A stretch of DNA of 47,003 nt from Chthonomonas sp. UBA6659. GTDB taxonomy: Bacteria > Armatimonadota > Fimbriimonadia > Fimbriimonadales > Fimbriimonadaceae. Position 1 is the first letter of the stretch, and each line of letters starts with the position of its first letter. Of this stretch, positions 7,593 to 16,240 are shown in pieces. Position numbers and translations under genes: made by a program. Location: contig DKKT01000034.1 in the NCBI GenBank assembly GCA_002455425.1, positions 1-47,003 of the forward strand. The letters run 5' to 3'. The notes below the pieces were generated by a model. The model was not told where the DNA came from, made no database searches, and worked only from the letters and a program-made list of their open reading frames with translations.

Positions 7593-9140
7593 CTAGGGTC
7601 GAGGTGATACTAACGGTGTCGTCCGGATCAGATAGGCATCTCCCCAACTCGTGTGATCTTGCCCATTGCCATCGCCGGCGTCGTTGGTCACGAGGCGCAT
7701 TTCGGTTCCGCCGGCGACTGGGGCAAACACTTGCTGGGTTGTGGTGGACGCGTTCATGATCGACGAATCGTAGACGAGGCGGTCGTCGACGTAGACGCGG
7801 AAGATCGCCGAGCCGGCGATTCCCCCGATCTCGTCGTCGATGCCGACCTTGGCAAGGAACCACGAGTACTGCCGGTTCAGAGGAATGCGGATTTCCGAGT
7901 TTGCGTGGCAACCGATTCCCTTCCCATAGGTCACACCGTTCAAAGCGATCGGCCGACCGTCGTTGCCTCCCGTCTCGCCGTTCGACCGGTCGCGTTCGGG
8001 TGGTCCCCAGCCGTTCGTGGCACTCGTCCACGCCAGGTCGGAGACGAATACGATTCCCGACCCCTTCCTCGTGATGCGGCCGGTGCTCGTAAGCCAGCCG
8101 GACGTGCGATCCAGCAGGTCGACGATCCGCACTCGGGTCGCGAAAGACCCCTCGGCAAGCGTCTGCGCCGGGATCCGCAACGAACGCGTCGCGGGATGTA
8201 CGCCGATTCGGATGACGGTGTTCGTGGCGGGGAACGACGATGAACTCGAAACCTGAACCTCATAGCCGAACTGCGGCGCGAAGCCTGCGTGGGGCGTCCA
8301 ATTCACCACGACCTCGTTCGTGCGCGGGTCATAGAAGGCGTGCGACGAAAGGACCGCGCCGATCGGCGCTGTCAACGATGACCCGAATGGGGGCACCGAG
8401 AGCTGTGCCGACGTCCCGACGGTGTTCGCGACCGGCCCCGTCTCCATGAAGTAGGCCGTTTCCTGGGTCCCCGCATTGGCCTGGGTGGCCGGTCCGGAGT
8501 AGCTTCCGGTGTTGAAGGCGCGCCAAAGGCCTGCTCCGTATCGCTTGAATCCGTTTCGAGTCCACATCCTCCGGTGGGACGCGAGGAACTGGCCGCCATA
8601 GTTCTCCAGGAACGCCATCGCGCCGTACTGGAATCGCATCGGCACGGGATAGTCGTGGATGCCCTGGAGTGTCCACGACGAACTCGCCGGGTCGTAGGTC
8701 CAGGCGGCGACATGGGTTCGGTTCCCGACGTCGAAGGCGCGCACGACGATGTCGATCCACTGTCCGAGATTCCAAATGGGGCCGGTCTTCGCTGGGTTCA
8801 AGAGCTGGAAGCCGGTTCCCTCGCCACCGAACCGCTGGGCGAACGAACCGCCAGGCGGAACGTACTCCGCCCGGTTCATCGGGTGGGTCGTGCTCGGGTC
8901 CCAAAGCGAGAAGATGAAGGAGCGACGCCCCCCGCCGTTGTCCTGAATGCCCGTGTATCCGCCGCCCAGCCCGCCCTGGTTCCAACCGAGCACTTCATAG
9001 TACGTGTAGGGTGCCGTCACATCGACCTTGACCGAGCCGGCGAGAAGGTCGCCCGCGATGCCGGGGTCGTTGTACCAAAGGTGCTGTGCCGAGCTCGTCG
9101 TCACGAGGCTGACGACGAGCGGCCAAACCAGGATGCGCAT
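7593..9140 (-). CDS. Secreted DUF3472 + NPCBM domain protein
   Basis: A 515-residue exported protein. Residues 1-18 are a signal peptide. Residues about 20-190 resemble DUF3472 (GGGYTGIQDNGGGRRSFIFS and GGEGTGFQLL segments), a beta-rich domain seen in secreted plant-polymer or glycan-binding proteins. A fibronectin-like stretch lies near 270-350. Residues about 365-505 match NPCBM, the carbohydrate-binding domain of family 98/27 glycosidases, with the typical GRPIALNGVTYGKGIGCHAN and YVDDRLVYDS strands. No catalytic domain is evident, so it probably binds carbohydrate at the surface. It is convergent with nadK. A TAAGAT box 6 nt before the ATG suggests its own leaderless promoter. Confidence 0.8.
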   Translation of the reverse strand: MRILVWPLVVSLVTTSSAQHLWYNDPGIAGDLLAGSVKVDVTAPYTYYEVLGWNQGGLGGGYTGIQDNGGGRRSFIFSLWDPSTTHPMNRAEYVPPGGSFAQRFGGEGTGFQLLNPAKTGPIWNLGQWIDIVVRAFDVGNRTHVAAWTYDPASSSWTLQGIHDYPVPMRFQYGAMAFLENYGGQFLASHRRMWTRNGFKRYGAGLWRAFNTGSYSGPATQANAGTQETAYFMETGPVANTVGTSAQLSVPPFGSSLTAPIGAVLSSHAFYDPRTNEVVVNWTPHAGFAPQFGYEVQVSSSSSFPATNTVIRIGVHPATRSLRIPAQTLAEGSFATRVRIVDLLDRTSGWLTSTGRITRKGSGIVFVSDLAWTSATNGWGPPERDRSNGETGGNDGRPIALNGVTYGKGIGCHANSEIRIPLNRQYSWFLAKVGIDDEIGGIAGSAIFRVYVDDRLVYDSSIMNASTTTQQVFAPVAGGTEMRLVTNDAGDGNGQDHTSWGDAYLIRTTPLVSPRP

Positions 9141-9146
9141 GCATCT

Positions 9147-9152
9147 ATCTTA
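9147..9152 (-). promoter_or_regulatory. -10-like box TAAGAT, leaderless arrangement
   Basis: On the minus strand TAAGAT lies 6 nt before the ATG at 9140. No Shine-Dalgarno motif is present and the -35 region is not recognisable. Confidence 0.4.
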
Positions 9153-9164
9153 CAGGAATGCAGG

Positions 9165-10223
9165 TCACCCCACGGGCGCGCGGAGCGAATCCAGAAACCC
9201 GTCGAGAATCTCCCGGACTTCGTCGACGGTGTTGGCGTTCGTCAACCGGGCCCGCAGCTGAGCCGCTCCCACCTCACCTTTGATGTAGAGGGGCAGTTGG
9301 CCGCGCAATGAGCGGATCGCTCGGACTTCGGCGTCGGCGAAGTCGGAGCGATCGCGAGCTTCGCCGAACGTCTCGACTCCGGCCTCATAGGCGACCTGGA
9401 GCTCGGCGTGCTCGATCGAGACCGCGACCCGCTCCTCGATCGTCGGGAGCGCCGGGGCCGGCTCGCCGGTCACGCCCGCGCGGATTTGGGCGAGCTGCCA
9501 AGGATTCGAGATCGCGGCGCGTCCGACCATCACGCCGTCGCAGCCCGTCTCGTCGAGCATCCGTCGAGCGTCGGCGGCGGTCTTGACGTCCCCGTTACCG
9601 ACGAGCGGCACCCGAACCGCGTCCCGCATCGCGCGAATCAGGTCCCAATTCGCCTCGCCTTCGAACCCTTGCTTGGCGAACCGAGCGTGGAGAGTGATCA
9701 TCTGCGCGCCCGCGTCCTGAAATCTCCGGGCCAGGTCAGGGGCGGCAAAGAGGCTCCAGTCCCAGCCTGCACGGACCTTGACCGTGACCGGGACCTTCAC
9801 GGACCGGACGACCGCATCCACGATCCGAGCGGCGGTGTCGGGATCTTTCAGAAGGGCGGCACCGCTACCGGTCTTGCAGACCTTCGGAACCCAGCACCCC
9901 ATGTTGATGTCGACGAGGTCGGCTCCCATCTCTTCGGCGATGCGGGCGGTCTGGGCCATGATCTCGGGGTCGCCGCCGAAGATCTGGATGCCGAGCGGAC
10001 GCTCATCCGGGTGAATTCGCATCTTCTTGAACGTCTTCTGGGCGCCGTAGTGGATCGCCATCGCGCTCACGAACTCGGTGAACATGAGCCCGGGACGGGC
10101 GATCCGCTTCGCGAGCAACCGGAAGGGCAGGCTTGAAACGTCCTCCATCGGGGCGAGCAGCAACGGCGGATCGATCCGAATCGGGCCGATCGAAAATCCG
10201 TCAGGACGCGTGACCGAGGGCAT
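9165..10223 (-). CDS. dusB: tRNA-dihydrouridine synthase (DusB type)
   Basis: An FMN enzyme that reduces specific uridines in the tRNA D-loop to dihydrouridine using NADPH. The 352-residue product has the N-terminal LLLAPMEDVSSLPFR flavin-binding strand, the catalytic cysteine (Cys110) in NMGCWVPKV, the KVRAGWDW segment, the second-ligand ITLHARF stretch and the C-terminal helical domain of the DusB/Dus family. The residue after the catalytic Cys is Trp, where the family nearly always has Pro. I prefer the ATG at 10223; an in-frame GTG at 10244 directly abuts the preceding gene's stop. Last gene of the cyclophilin-hrcA-cNMP-dusB set. Confidence 0.93.
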   Translation of the reverse strand: MPSVTRPDGFSIGPIRIDPPLLLAPMEDVSSLPFRLLAKRIARPGLMFTEFVSAMAIHYGAQKTFKKMRIHPDERPLGIQIFGGDPEIMAQTARIAEEMGADLVDINMGCWVPKVCKTGSGAALLKDPDTAARIVDAVVRSVKVPVTVKVRAGWDWSLFAAPDLARRFQDAGAQMITLHARFAKQGFEGEANWDLIRAMRDAVRVPLVGNGDVKTAADARRMLDETGCDGVMVGRAAISNPWQLAQIRAGVTGEPAPALPTIEERVAVSIEHAELQVAYEAGVETFGEARDRSDFADAEVRAIRSLRGQLPLYIKGEVGAAQLRARLTNANTVDEVREILDGFLDSLRAPVG

Positions 10224-10244
10224 GCCGCAGGGAAGGTACCGCAC

Positions 10245-10709
10245 TCAGCAGTGCGCCTGGAGAACCAACACCGTGTCAAGCTGCGCGCTGGTCGAGCGGA
10301 GCCGCTCGCAAAGCAATCCGGCAAGGTTTTTCAGGATCACGACTCCGATCGCGGTGTCGGACTCGATGAGCTCCAGAAGTTGGGACGCCGGGATCGCGAG
10401 CACATCACACGCGGTGATGGCCTCCACGGACGCCGATCGCGGGCGACGGTCGAGCAATGCGATCTCGCCGACGACGCTCCCCGCCGCGATTTCGTGGAGC
10501 GTCTCCCCGGTTCGTCCCATCACGCGGGCGCGGCCCGCAAGGAGGATGTGCAGATCGTCGTCAGGCGCGTTGCGCCGCAAGAGCGGCTCGCCGGGCACGA
10601 AGGCACGCCGTGCGCCCAACTCGGCGACACGATCGATGGCGGCGGGTTCAAGTCCGCGGGCAAGGTAGCTGCCTGCGACCGCTTCCCGACACGCTTCGTC
10701 GACGACCAT
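10245..10709 (-). CDS. Cyclic nucleotide-binding domain protein
   Basis: A 154-residue protein consisting of one cyclic nucleotide-binding (CAP_ED) domain: beta-roll residues about 35-130 with FVPGEPLLRRNAPDDDLHIL and the phosphate-binding cassette SVVGEIALLDRRPRSASVEA (Glu and Arg of the cassette retained). No helix-turn-helix follows, so it is not a full CRP/FNR regulator; it may be a sensor that works through a partner. The ATG at 10709 is supported by GATAAT 6 nt upstream, but a GTG at 10754 overlapping the hrcA stop (GTGA) is an alternative that would couple it to hrcA. It directly precedes dusB. Confidence 0.82.
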   Translation of the reverse strand: MVVDEACREAVAGSYLARGLEPAAIDRVAELGARRAFVPGEPLLRRNAPDDDLHILLAGRARVMGRTGETLHEIAAGSVVGEIALLDRRPRSASVEAITACDVLAIPASQLLELIESDTAIGVVILKNLAGLLCERLRSTSAQLDTVLVLQAHC

Positions 10710-10715
10710 GCTTCC

Positions 10716-10721
10716 ATTATC
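10716..10721 (-). promoter_or_regulatory. -10-like box GATAAT, possible leaderless start
   Basis: GATAAT lies 6 nt before the ATG at 10709, downstream of the hrcA stop codon. It may give the cNMP gene and dusB their own transcript. Confidence 0.3.
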
Positions 10722-10750
10722 CAACGGTTTCGCGCAAAGTGCGCGACCGC

Positions 10751-11782
10751 TCACTTCAGCAGCTTGGTCAGGGTTTCACTGAGGGCGTTCGCCGTGAACT
10801 GTACGAACGGGATGGCGGCGTCGTAGTTCATCCGGGTCGGGCCGATCAGCGCCACGGTGCCCGCTTCCTGGCCGCCGACATAGAAGAACTGCCGGACCAC
10901 GGCGAGCGACTGCATCGGCGCGAGCGGGTTCTCGCGCCCGATGATCACGGACTGGGGCTGTTCGCTCGGTGCGGCGAGAGCGCCGTACAACGCGTCTTCG
11001 TCTTCGATCGAGGTCAGCAAATCCTGGAGCGCTTGGCTGTCACGATGGAACTCGGGCTCGGCGAAGATGTACTCCTCGCCTTCGGTGATCAGGTGCCCTC
11101 GCACCAGGTCCTTCGCGAGGTTTCGGAGCAGGCCGGTGGCGATCGCGAGCAGCTTATCGAACGAAGCGTTGCCCGTCGGCGGCGGTGTCTTCAGCTTCGT
11201 GACCGAGCGCAGCGGAACTCCCTCGACGCTTGTCGCGAGGGCTTCGTTGGCCCGCCCGATGTCTTCCAGGGTAGCGCCGACGGGGACCTCGATCATCCGG
11301 TTCTCGACATGGCCATTGGCGAGGACGAGGACCAGGAGCGCTCGTTCCGGTCCGACCGCGCTGATGACCGCGTTGCGCACCAGCACGGTGGCATCGCGGA
11401 CCGTTGTGGCCGCGCTCAGCATGTGGGTGGCTCGGCTCATCGTCTTCGCGGTCTCACGAAGCAGTTCCTTGAGCGTCTCGCCTTGGTCGGCGACCGCCTT
11501 GACCCGTTGCTGGATTGGGACGTCGGGCTCGTTCAGCACGACGAGATGGTCGACGTAGTAGCGATAGCCCTTGTCGCTAGGGATGCGGCCCGCGCTCGTG
11601 TGGGGCTGGGCGAGGAATCCGCGATCGGCCATTTCCGCGAGCTCATGGCGGATGGTCGCCGAGCGGACCCCGAGGCTGTACTTGCTCGCGATCAACTCAC
11701 TGCCGACGGGCTCGACCGCGCGGACATACTCGACGATGACCGCGCGGAGAATCGTGCCCTGGCGAGGATTGAGGTCGGACAT
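10751..11782 (-). CDS. hrcA: Heat-inducible transcription repressor
   Basis: HrcA represses class I heat-shock operons by binding the CIRCE inverted repeat and is tuned by GroEL. The 343-residue protein has the N-terminal winged helix (residues about 3-75, with SLGVRSATIRHELAEMADRG) followed by the HTSAGRIPSDKGYRYYVD signature and the GAF-like HrcA domain ending in NALSETLTKLL. The ATG at 11782 has GGGGGAT just before it. No grpE-dnaK-dnaJ or groESL genes are adjacent and no CIRCE element was seen in the window, so its targets lie elsewhere. It sits 12 nt downstream of the cyclophilin gene, probably in one operon. Confidence 0.96.
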   Translation of the reverse strand: MSDLNPRQGTILRAVIVEYVRAVEPVGSELIASKYSLGVRSATIRHELAEMADRGFLAQPHTSAGRIPSDKGYRYYVDHLVVLNEPDVPIQQRVKAVADQGETLKELLRETAKTMSRATHMLSAATTVRDATVLVRNAVISAVGPERALLVLVLANGHVENRMIEVPVGATLEDIGRANEALATSVEGVPLRSVTKLKTPPPTGNASFDKLLAIATGLLRNLAKDLVRGHLITEGEEYIFAEPEFHRDSQALQDLLTSIEDEDALYGALAAPSEQPQSVIIGRENPLAPMQSLAVVRQFFYVGGQEAGTVALIGPTRMNYDAAIPFVQFTANALSETLTKLLK

Positions 11783-11794
11783 ATCCCCCAAGGG

Positions 11795-12364
11795 CTACTT
11801 CACCGGCCACTTTGCGATCGTGACTTTCTTGACGATCGCGGGATTGCCGGCTTCGGGGTTGTCGCGGGGATCACGGGGCAGCTTGACGATCTTGTCGACG
11901 ACGTCCATGCCCGAGACCACTTGGCCAAAGGCACTGTACTGGCCGTCGAGGTGCGGCGCGTCGCCGACCATGATGAAGAACTGGCAGGTCGCCGAGTTCG
12001 GGTCGGACGTTCGAGCCATGCTCAGGATCCCGCGCTTGTGCTTGATGTCGCTCGGCTCGAGCTTCAGCGGCTTGCCATTGCCTCCGGTACCGTCGTTCGA
12101 TCGGTCGCTGTCCTTGCTCAGGGGGTCGCCGCCCTGGATCATGAAACCGGGAAGCACGCGATGGAACTTCGTGCCGTTGTAGAACCCGCTCTTGGCCAGG
12201 TTCTTGAAGTTCTTCACGTGGTTGGGGGCCTTGTCGGGAAAGAACTTGATCACGATCTTCCCGAGATTGGTTTCAAGGATCGCCACCTCTTCACCCTTCT
12301 TCTGGGCGAGCGCCCCGGACACGACCATGAACGCGCACGCGAGCGCGAAAACGAGCTTCAGCAT
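11795..12364 (-). CDS. Exported cyclophilin-type peptidyl-prolyl isomerase
   Basis: This enzyme isomerises X-Pro bonds to speed protein folding. The 189-residue product has a signal peptide (1-20, ending SGALA), so it works outside the cytoplasm. Cyclophilin features are intact: FHRVLPGFMIQGGDP (catalytic Arg, Phe and Gln), SMARTSDPNSATCQFFI and LDGQYSAFGQVVSGMDVVDKI. It is the first gene of the hrcA group, which links an envelope folding helper to the heat-shock repressor. TACACT 6 nt before the ATG suggests a leaderless transcript start; the GGAAGG next to the ATG is too close to act as a ribosome-binding site. Confidence 0.93.
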   Translation of the reverse strand: MLKLVFALACAFMVVSGALAQKKGEEVAILETNLGKIVIKFFPDKAPNHVKNFKNLAKSGFYNGTKFHRVLPGFMIQGGDPLSKDSDRSNDGTGGNGKPLKLEPSDIKHKRGILSMARTSDPNSATCQFFIMVGDAPHLDGQYSAFGQVVSGMDVVDKIVKLPRDPRDNPEAGNPAIVKKVTIAKWPVK

Positions 12365-12370
12365 CCTTCC

Positions 12371-12376
12371 AGTGTA
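12371..12376 (-). promoter_or_regulatory. -10-like box TACACT, leaderless arrangement
   Basis: TACACT on the minus strand ends 6 nt before the cyclophilin ATG at 12364. TTAGGT lies 16 nt further upstream, a weak -35 match. Drives the cyclophilin-hrcA group. Confidence 0.45.
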
Positions 12377-12394
12377 TCTCTTTTTGGCTCGAAC

Positions 12395-13759
12395 CTAACG
12401 AAGTCGCAGCCCGAGACGCAGATAGTAGACGTCCTGCTCGCCGTTGTAGGTCGCCGCGTAAGCCAAGTCCGCTCCCTCGTTGTCGGACACCATATCGAAG
12501 TAGTCCCCCATCTTGTTCTGGTTCGGATAGCCAAGGGTATGGTTGAACAGCGGTCCTGCCGGCACCGACGTCCGCCAGGTGTTGCCGCCGTCGACCGAAT
12601 AGGTTGTGTACAGCTCACTGAAGTTCCCGAGCGGGTTGGTTCGGGTGTCGAGCCACACCACATCGATCCGGCCGTTGGGCGCAACCGACATCGTCCCGAA
12701 CCATTGAAACCCGGCTTGGACGTCGTTCACCCGAATCGGGCTGCTCCACGTGTTGCCGCCGTCGGTCGAGCGAATCATGTGGACGTCCATCGGGTCGGCC
12801 CCTGGCGGATCGACCGAGCAAAGCATGTAGATCCAGCCGTTGCGCGGTCCGCCCGAACGATCGACGGCCACCCAGCACTGACCGAGGAGCCCGACCGGAT
12901 TCGGGCTGATGCCTCCGGTCATGTTCCCGCCCATGTTGATGATCCGGGTCAGATCGAAGGTCGGCGTGAGAGCGGAGTTCTTCGCATTCGAGCTGCGCGA
13001 GAAGACGAACGTGCCGTTGCTGAAGCTGGGGCTGTTGATCCCGACGACGTAGACTTCTCCGTTCGGGCCGACGTCGAGGGTGCCGAACACGGGATTGTTC
13101 GGGATCGGGATCGGCGTCAGCCACGACGTGCCCCCGTTCGTCGAGCGCGTGAAGATCTGATTTCCTGTCGCCGTGCTCCACGAGCAGTAGATGAAATTGC
13201 TGCCGGTGGAGTTGGTCCGGTCGATCGTCATCCAGGCTTTGTCGCCGCCGAAGGCGGACGTCGGGCCCGTCCAGTTCACGCCTCCGTCGGTGGACTTGAA
13301 GATGTCGCAGATGAACGACTGCTGGAGGCTGTTGTAGTAGAAGTTGCCGAACGTATCGGACTCGAGGACCGGATCGCTGCGGAAGACACCCGGCGTGAAC
13401 ACGCCCGGAAAAGTCCATTTGAATCCGTAGGTGTTCGAGTAGGCATACCCAGCCTGTCGGAAGTTCGAGGCGATGTTGTCGAACTGACGCCAGCCGATCG
13501 CCATCACGGCGGGTCGATTCGGATCGACGCAGATCGACGGCTCGTTCGCGGCGTCGCCGACGATGTTCAGCCCGTTGGCCGTGGTATTGACCTGAATACT
13601 CCGGAAACGGCCCCGCTGGACGTACCCGCTGATCCCGAAGCCGCCCTCCGGCTTCTTGTACGGGTCTCCCGGTCTTTCGAGGGTGAATCCGTCGACCACC
13701 TGGCCGAAGGAAGGGAGTGTGAAGACCCCCAGGATAAGCATCCAACAGAACTTTCGCAT
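12395..13759 (-). CDS. Secreted BNR/Asp-box repeat protein (sialidase-like fold)
   Basis: A 454-residue exported protein with a signal peptide (1-19, MRKFCWMLILGVFTLPSFG). At least four Asp boxes (SxDxGxxW pattern) are visible: STDGGVNW, STNGGTSW, STDGGNTW and SVDGGNTW, spaced as blades of a six-bladed beta-propeller. The fold is shared by sialidases and many non-enzymatic proteins; I cannot identify the arginine triad of true sialidases, so the activity is unknown. The ATG at 13759 starts the signal peptide; an ATG 7 codons earlier is in frame. It lies 64 nt after the gyrB stop on the same strand. Confidence 0.85.
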   Translation of the reverse strand: MRKFCWMLILGVFTLPSFGQVVDGFTLERPGDPYKKPEGGFGISGYVQRGRFRSIQVNTTANGLNIVGDAANEPSICVDPNRPAVMAIGWRQFDNIASNFRQAGYAYSNTYGFKWTFPGVFTPGVFRSDPVLESDTFGNFYYNSLQQSFICDIFKSTDGGVNWTGPTSAFGGDKAWMTIDRTNSTGSNFIYCSWSTATGNQIFTRSTNGGTSWLTPIPIPNNPVFGTLDVGPNGEVYVVGINSPSFSNGTFVFSRSSNAKNSALTPTFDLTRIINMGGNMTGGISPNPVGLLGQCWVAVDRSGGPRNGWIYMLCSVDPPGADPMDVHMIRSTDGGNTWSSPIRVNDVQAGFQWFGTMSVAPNGRIDVVWLDTRTNPLGNFSELYTTYSVDGGNTWRTSVPAGPLFNHTLGYPNQNKMGDYFDMVSDNEGADLAYAATYNGEQDVYYLRLGLRLR

Positions 13760-13823
13760 GACGACACCACCACCAGCCATCCCCTATCGACAGGATGACC
13801 GGGCCGAGCGGAAAAGTTCGCTG

Positions 13824-15917
13824 TCAATAGTGCCAGTCGACGTTGAGCGCTTCCTTGGCGTGACGCTCGATGAATTCACGGCGCGGTTCGACCTTTTCGC
13901 CCATGAGCCGGCTGAACATCATCTCGACCTCCATTTCAAACTCGGGATCGAGCTTGATCTGCAACAGTCGCCGGCCGTCGGGGTTCATGGTCGTCTCCTC
14001 GAGCTCCTCGGCGTTCATTTCGCCCAGGCCCTTGAATCGCGTGACCTGGTGCTTCTTTCGTTTGAGCTCACGGATGATTTGGTCACGCTCATCGGCGGTC
14101 ATCGCGTAGTGGCGCTCGTTGCTCCCGACCTTGATGACGAAGAGCGGAGGTTGTGCGAGATAGACGTGCCCGTTCTCGATCAGGGGCCGCATGTAGCGGT
14201 AGAAGAACGTCAGGAGGAGGGTTCGGATGTGCTCGCCGTCGACGTCCGCGTCGGTCATGATGATGATCTTGTGATACCGGAGCTTTCCGAGATCAAAGCC
14301 GGTCTCCCGATCTTTCTTCCCGTTGCCGTTGGCGTAGCCCCCTTCGCCGTCGCCCTCTGATTCCTCGCTTTGGCGACGACCGAGATTGACGTCGATACCG
14401 GTTCCGAGCGCGGCGATCAGTGACTTGATCTCTTCGTTGTCGAGCGCCTTGTCGATCCGTGCCCGCTCGACGTTGAGGATCTTGCCCTTGAGCCCCATGA
14501 TCGCCTGGGTTTGCCGATCGCGAGCGCCTTTGGCCGATCCGCCCGCCGACTCGCCCTCGACGAGGAACAGTTCGCACTTCTCGGGCTCCTTGCTCATACA
14601 GTCGGCGAGTTTGCCCGGCAAACCGAATGAGTCCATCGCTGAGCTCCGCTTGACCGCCTCCGCGGCCTTGCGCGCCGCTTCGCGGGCACGCTGGGCGACG
14701 AGCGACTTGTCGATGATGCGGCGCGCCACGGCGGGGTTCTCGTCGAAGTACGTCGAGAGGCCGTCACCGACGAGGGAGTTCGCGATGCCTTGGACTTCGG
14801 GGGTGACGAGCTTGACCTTGTCCTGCGAGTTGTAGCTTGGGTTTTCGAGCTTGAGCGCGATGACGGCGGTAAGTCCGTCCGCCACGTCGTCACTGGTGAA
14901 GTTCTTGTCCTTCTCTTTGAGGAAGTTCTGCTTCCGGGCGTAGGCGTTGATCACTCGGGTGAGAGCCGCGCTGAAGCCCGAGACGTGGGTGCCGCCATCC
15001 GGTTGATGGATGTTGTTCGAGAACGCGAGCACGGTCTCCGAATAGCCGTCGTGATACTGAAGAGCGACCTCGAGTTCGTAGCTCTCCTTGACCCGTCGGA
15101 AGTACACGACTTTGTGCATCGCGTCCTTTCCTTCGTTGAGGTCCTCGACGAGCTGCTGGATGCCCCGGTTGAAGTGGAACGTCTCGTCGTGATCGGCGTC
15201 GTTCTCGTCCTTGAAGTGGATCGTGACGGTCGGGTTCAGATAGGCCAGCTCGCGCAGCCGAGTTGTCAGGACGTGCACGTCGTAGGTCGTGTCCGTGAGG
15301 ACTTCGGAGTCGGCGAGCCAGCGCTGGATCGTGCCGGTTTCATCCGCCTTCGCCTTCCCGATCACCTCGACTTCGGTCACCGGAATGCCGCGCTCATAGC
15401 GTTGCTTGTAAACCTTTCCGTCGCGCTTGACGGTCGACTCCATCCACGCCGAGAGCGCGTTGGTACAGGAAACCCCGACTCCGTGGAGACCGCCGGAAAC
15501 TTTGTAGCCGCCTCCTTCGCCGAACTTGCCGCCGGCGTGGAGGACGGTCATGACGACCTGGAGCGTGCTGACCCCCATCTTCGCATGGGTGCCGACCGGA
15601 ATGCCGCGTCCGTTGTCCTCGATCGTGACCGAATTGTCACGGTGGAGGATCACATGGATCGTGTCGCAGTGGCCGGCGAGCACCTCGTCGATCGCATTGT
15701 CGAGGACCTCCCGAAACATCTGATGCAGACCCTTGCGGCCGTTGTCGCCCACATACATGCCCGGGCGTTTGCGCACCGCCTCCAGGCCTTCAAGCACCTG
15801 GATGCTGTCCTCGGTGTACTCGCCTTGGACCTTGCTCGCGATCGACTCCGCATCGGCGGAAGACGCCATATCGGCGGGGTCGTCGGGGGGCAGGATCGGA
15901 TCGTCGTGATTCGCCAT
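13824..15917 (-). CDS. gyrB: DNA gyrase subunit B
   Basis: GyrB is the ATPase subunit of DNA gyrase, which introduces negative supercoils. The 697-residue protein has the GHKL ATP site (residues about 80-120, TIEDNGRGIPVG and GGLHGVGVSCTNALS), the transducer domain, the TOPRIM segment starting LVEGESAGGSAKGARDR, and the MTDADVDGEHIRTLLL metal-binding motif; the C-terminus NVDWHY resembles the GyrB end. A roughly 25-residue Gly/Asn/Glu-rich insert (GEGGYANGNGKKDR) lies inside TOPRIM. ParE is the alternative, but length and C-terminus favour GyrB. An acidic N-terminal extension of about 35 residues precedes the usual start. A TACAAT box is 43 nt upstream. Confidence 0.95.
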   Translation of the reverse strand: MANHDDPILPPDDPADMASSADAESIASKVQGEYTEDSIQVLEGLEAVRKRPGMYVGDNGRKGLHQMFREVLDNAIDEVLAGHCDTIHVILHRDNSVTIEDNGRGIPVGTHAKMGVSTLQVVMTVLHAGGKFGEGGGYKVSGGLHGVGVSCTNALSAWMESTVKRDGKVYKQRYERGIPVTEVEVIGKAKADETGTIQRWLADSEVLTDTTYDVHVLTTRLRELAYLNPTVTIHFKDENDADHDETFHFNRGIQQLVEDLNEGKDAMHKVVYFRRVKESYELEVALQYHDGYSETVLAFSNNIHQPDGGTHVSGFSAALTRVINAYARKQNFLKEKDKNFTSDDVADGLTAVIALKLENPSYNSQDKVKLVTPEVQGIANSLVGDGLSTYFDENPAVARRIIDKSLVAQRAREAARKAAEAVKRSSAMDSFGLPGKLADCMSKEPEKCELFLVEGESAGGSAKGARDRQTQAIMGLKGKILNVERARIDKALDNEEIKSLIAALGTGIDVNLGRRQSEESEGDGEGGYANGNGKKDRETGFDLGKLRYHKIIIMTDADVDGEHIRTLLLTFFYRYMRPLIENGHVYLAQPPLFVIKVGSNERHYAMTADERDQIIRELKRKKHQVTRFKGLGEMNAEELEETTMNPDGRRLLQIKLDPEFEMEVEMMFSRLMGEKVEPRREFIERHAKEALNVDWHY

Positions 15918-16005
15918 AAGCTCGGAAGTCGGCCCTGGAACAGGCCCGAAGAGTAGACGAATTGTACCTGGAAACGGGTGCGGAGCGCTTCGATCCGAGC
16001 GTGCC

Positions 16006-16233
16006 TCAGGCGGAGATGTCGAGGTGGGGCACGTCGTCGGCCGAGGGATTCAGAGACTCCGTCACGATCTCCTCGGAGGGCTCGTCGTGGAGTTCGATGA
16101 CGTCGGTCGGCGCTTCCGGGTGTTGCTTGGGTGGGCGACCCTCGCGGCCCGCGTGCTGGACGAACAGCCCATGGGGATGATCGGCGATCCGGATCGCCGG
16201 TGGCGGCGGTGCGATGCGGTCGATGTCTCCCAT
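16006..16233 (-). CDS. Small acidic protein downstream of fliA
   Basis: A 75-residue protein I do not recognise. It starts MGDIDRIAPPPPAIR, has a basic middle (HAGREGRPPKQHPE) and an acidic tail (VIELHDEPSEEIV). It begins 7 nt after the fliA stop on the same strand and precedes gyrB by 88 nt, so it is probably cotranscribed with fliA. Many Firmicutes carry a short, poorly conserved protein at this place after sigD/fliA; an equivalent role, or a FlgM-like anti-sigma role, is only a guess. No strong ribosome-binding site is seen. Not certain to be coding. Confidence 0.5.
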   Translation of the reverse strand: MGDIDRIAPPPPAIRIADHPHGLFVQHAGREGRPPKQHPEAPTDVIELHDEPSEEIVTESLNPSADDVPHLDISA

Positions 16234-16240
16234 CGCGGCT

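Noticed and set aside
7581..7631. 8-bp inverted repeat (CTGATCCG / CGGATCAG) spanning the nadK and DUF3472 stops
   Set aside because: The 35-nt loop and position inside coding sequence make it a weak terminator; it may be chance.
10751..12400. CIRCE operator for HrcA
   Set aside because: I looked for TTAGCACTC-N9-GAGTGCTAA near hrcA and across the window and found no match.
10457..13798. Very long plus-strand open frame (1113 codons) opposite hrcA, cyclophilin and the BNR gene
   Set aside because: It runs antisense to three well-supported genes and its product is Arg/Asp/His-rich without domains, as expected for GC-rich third-position bias.
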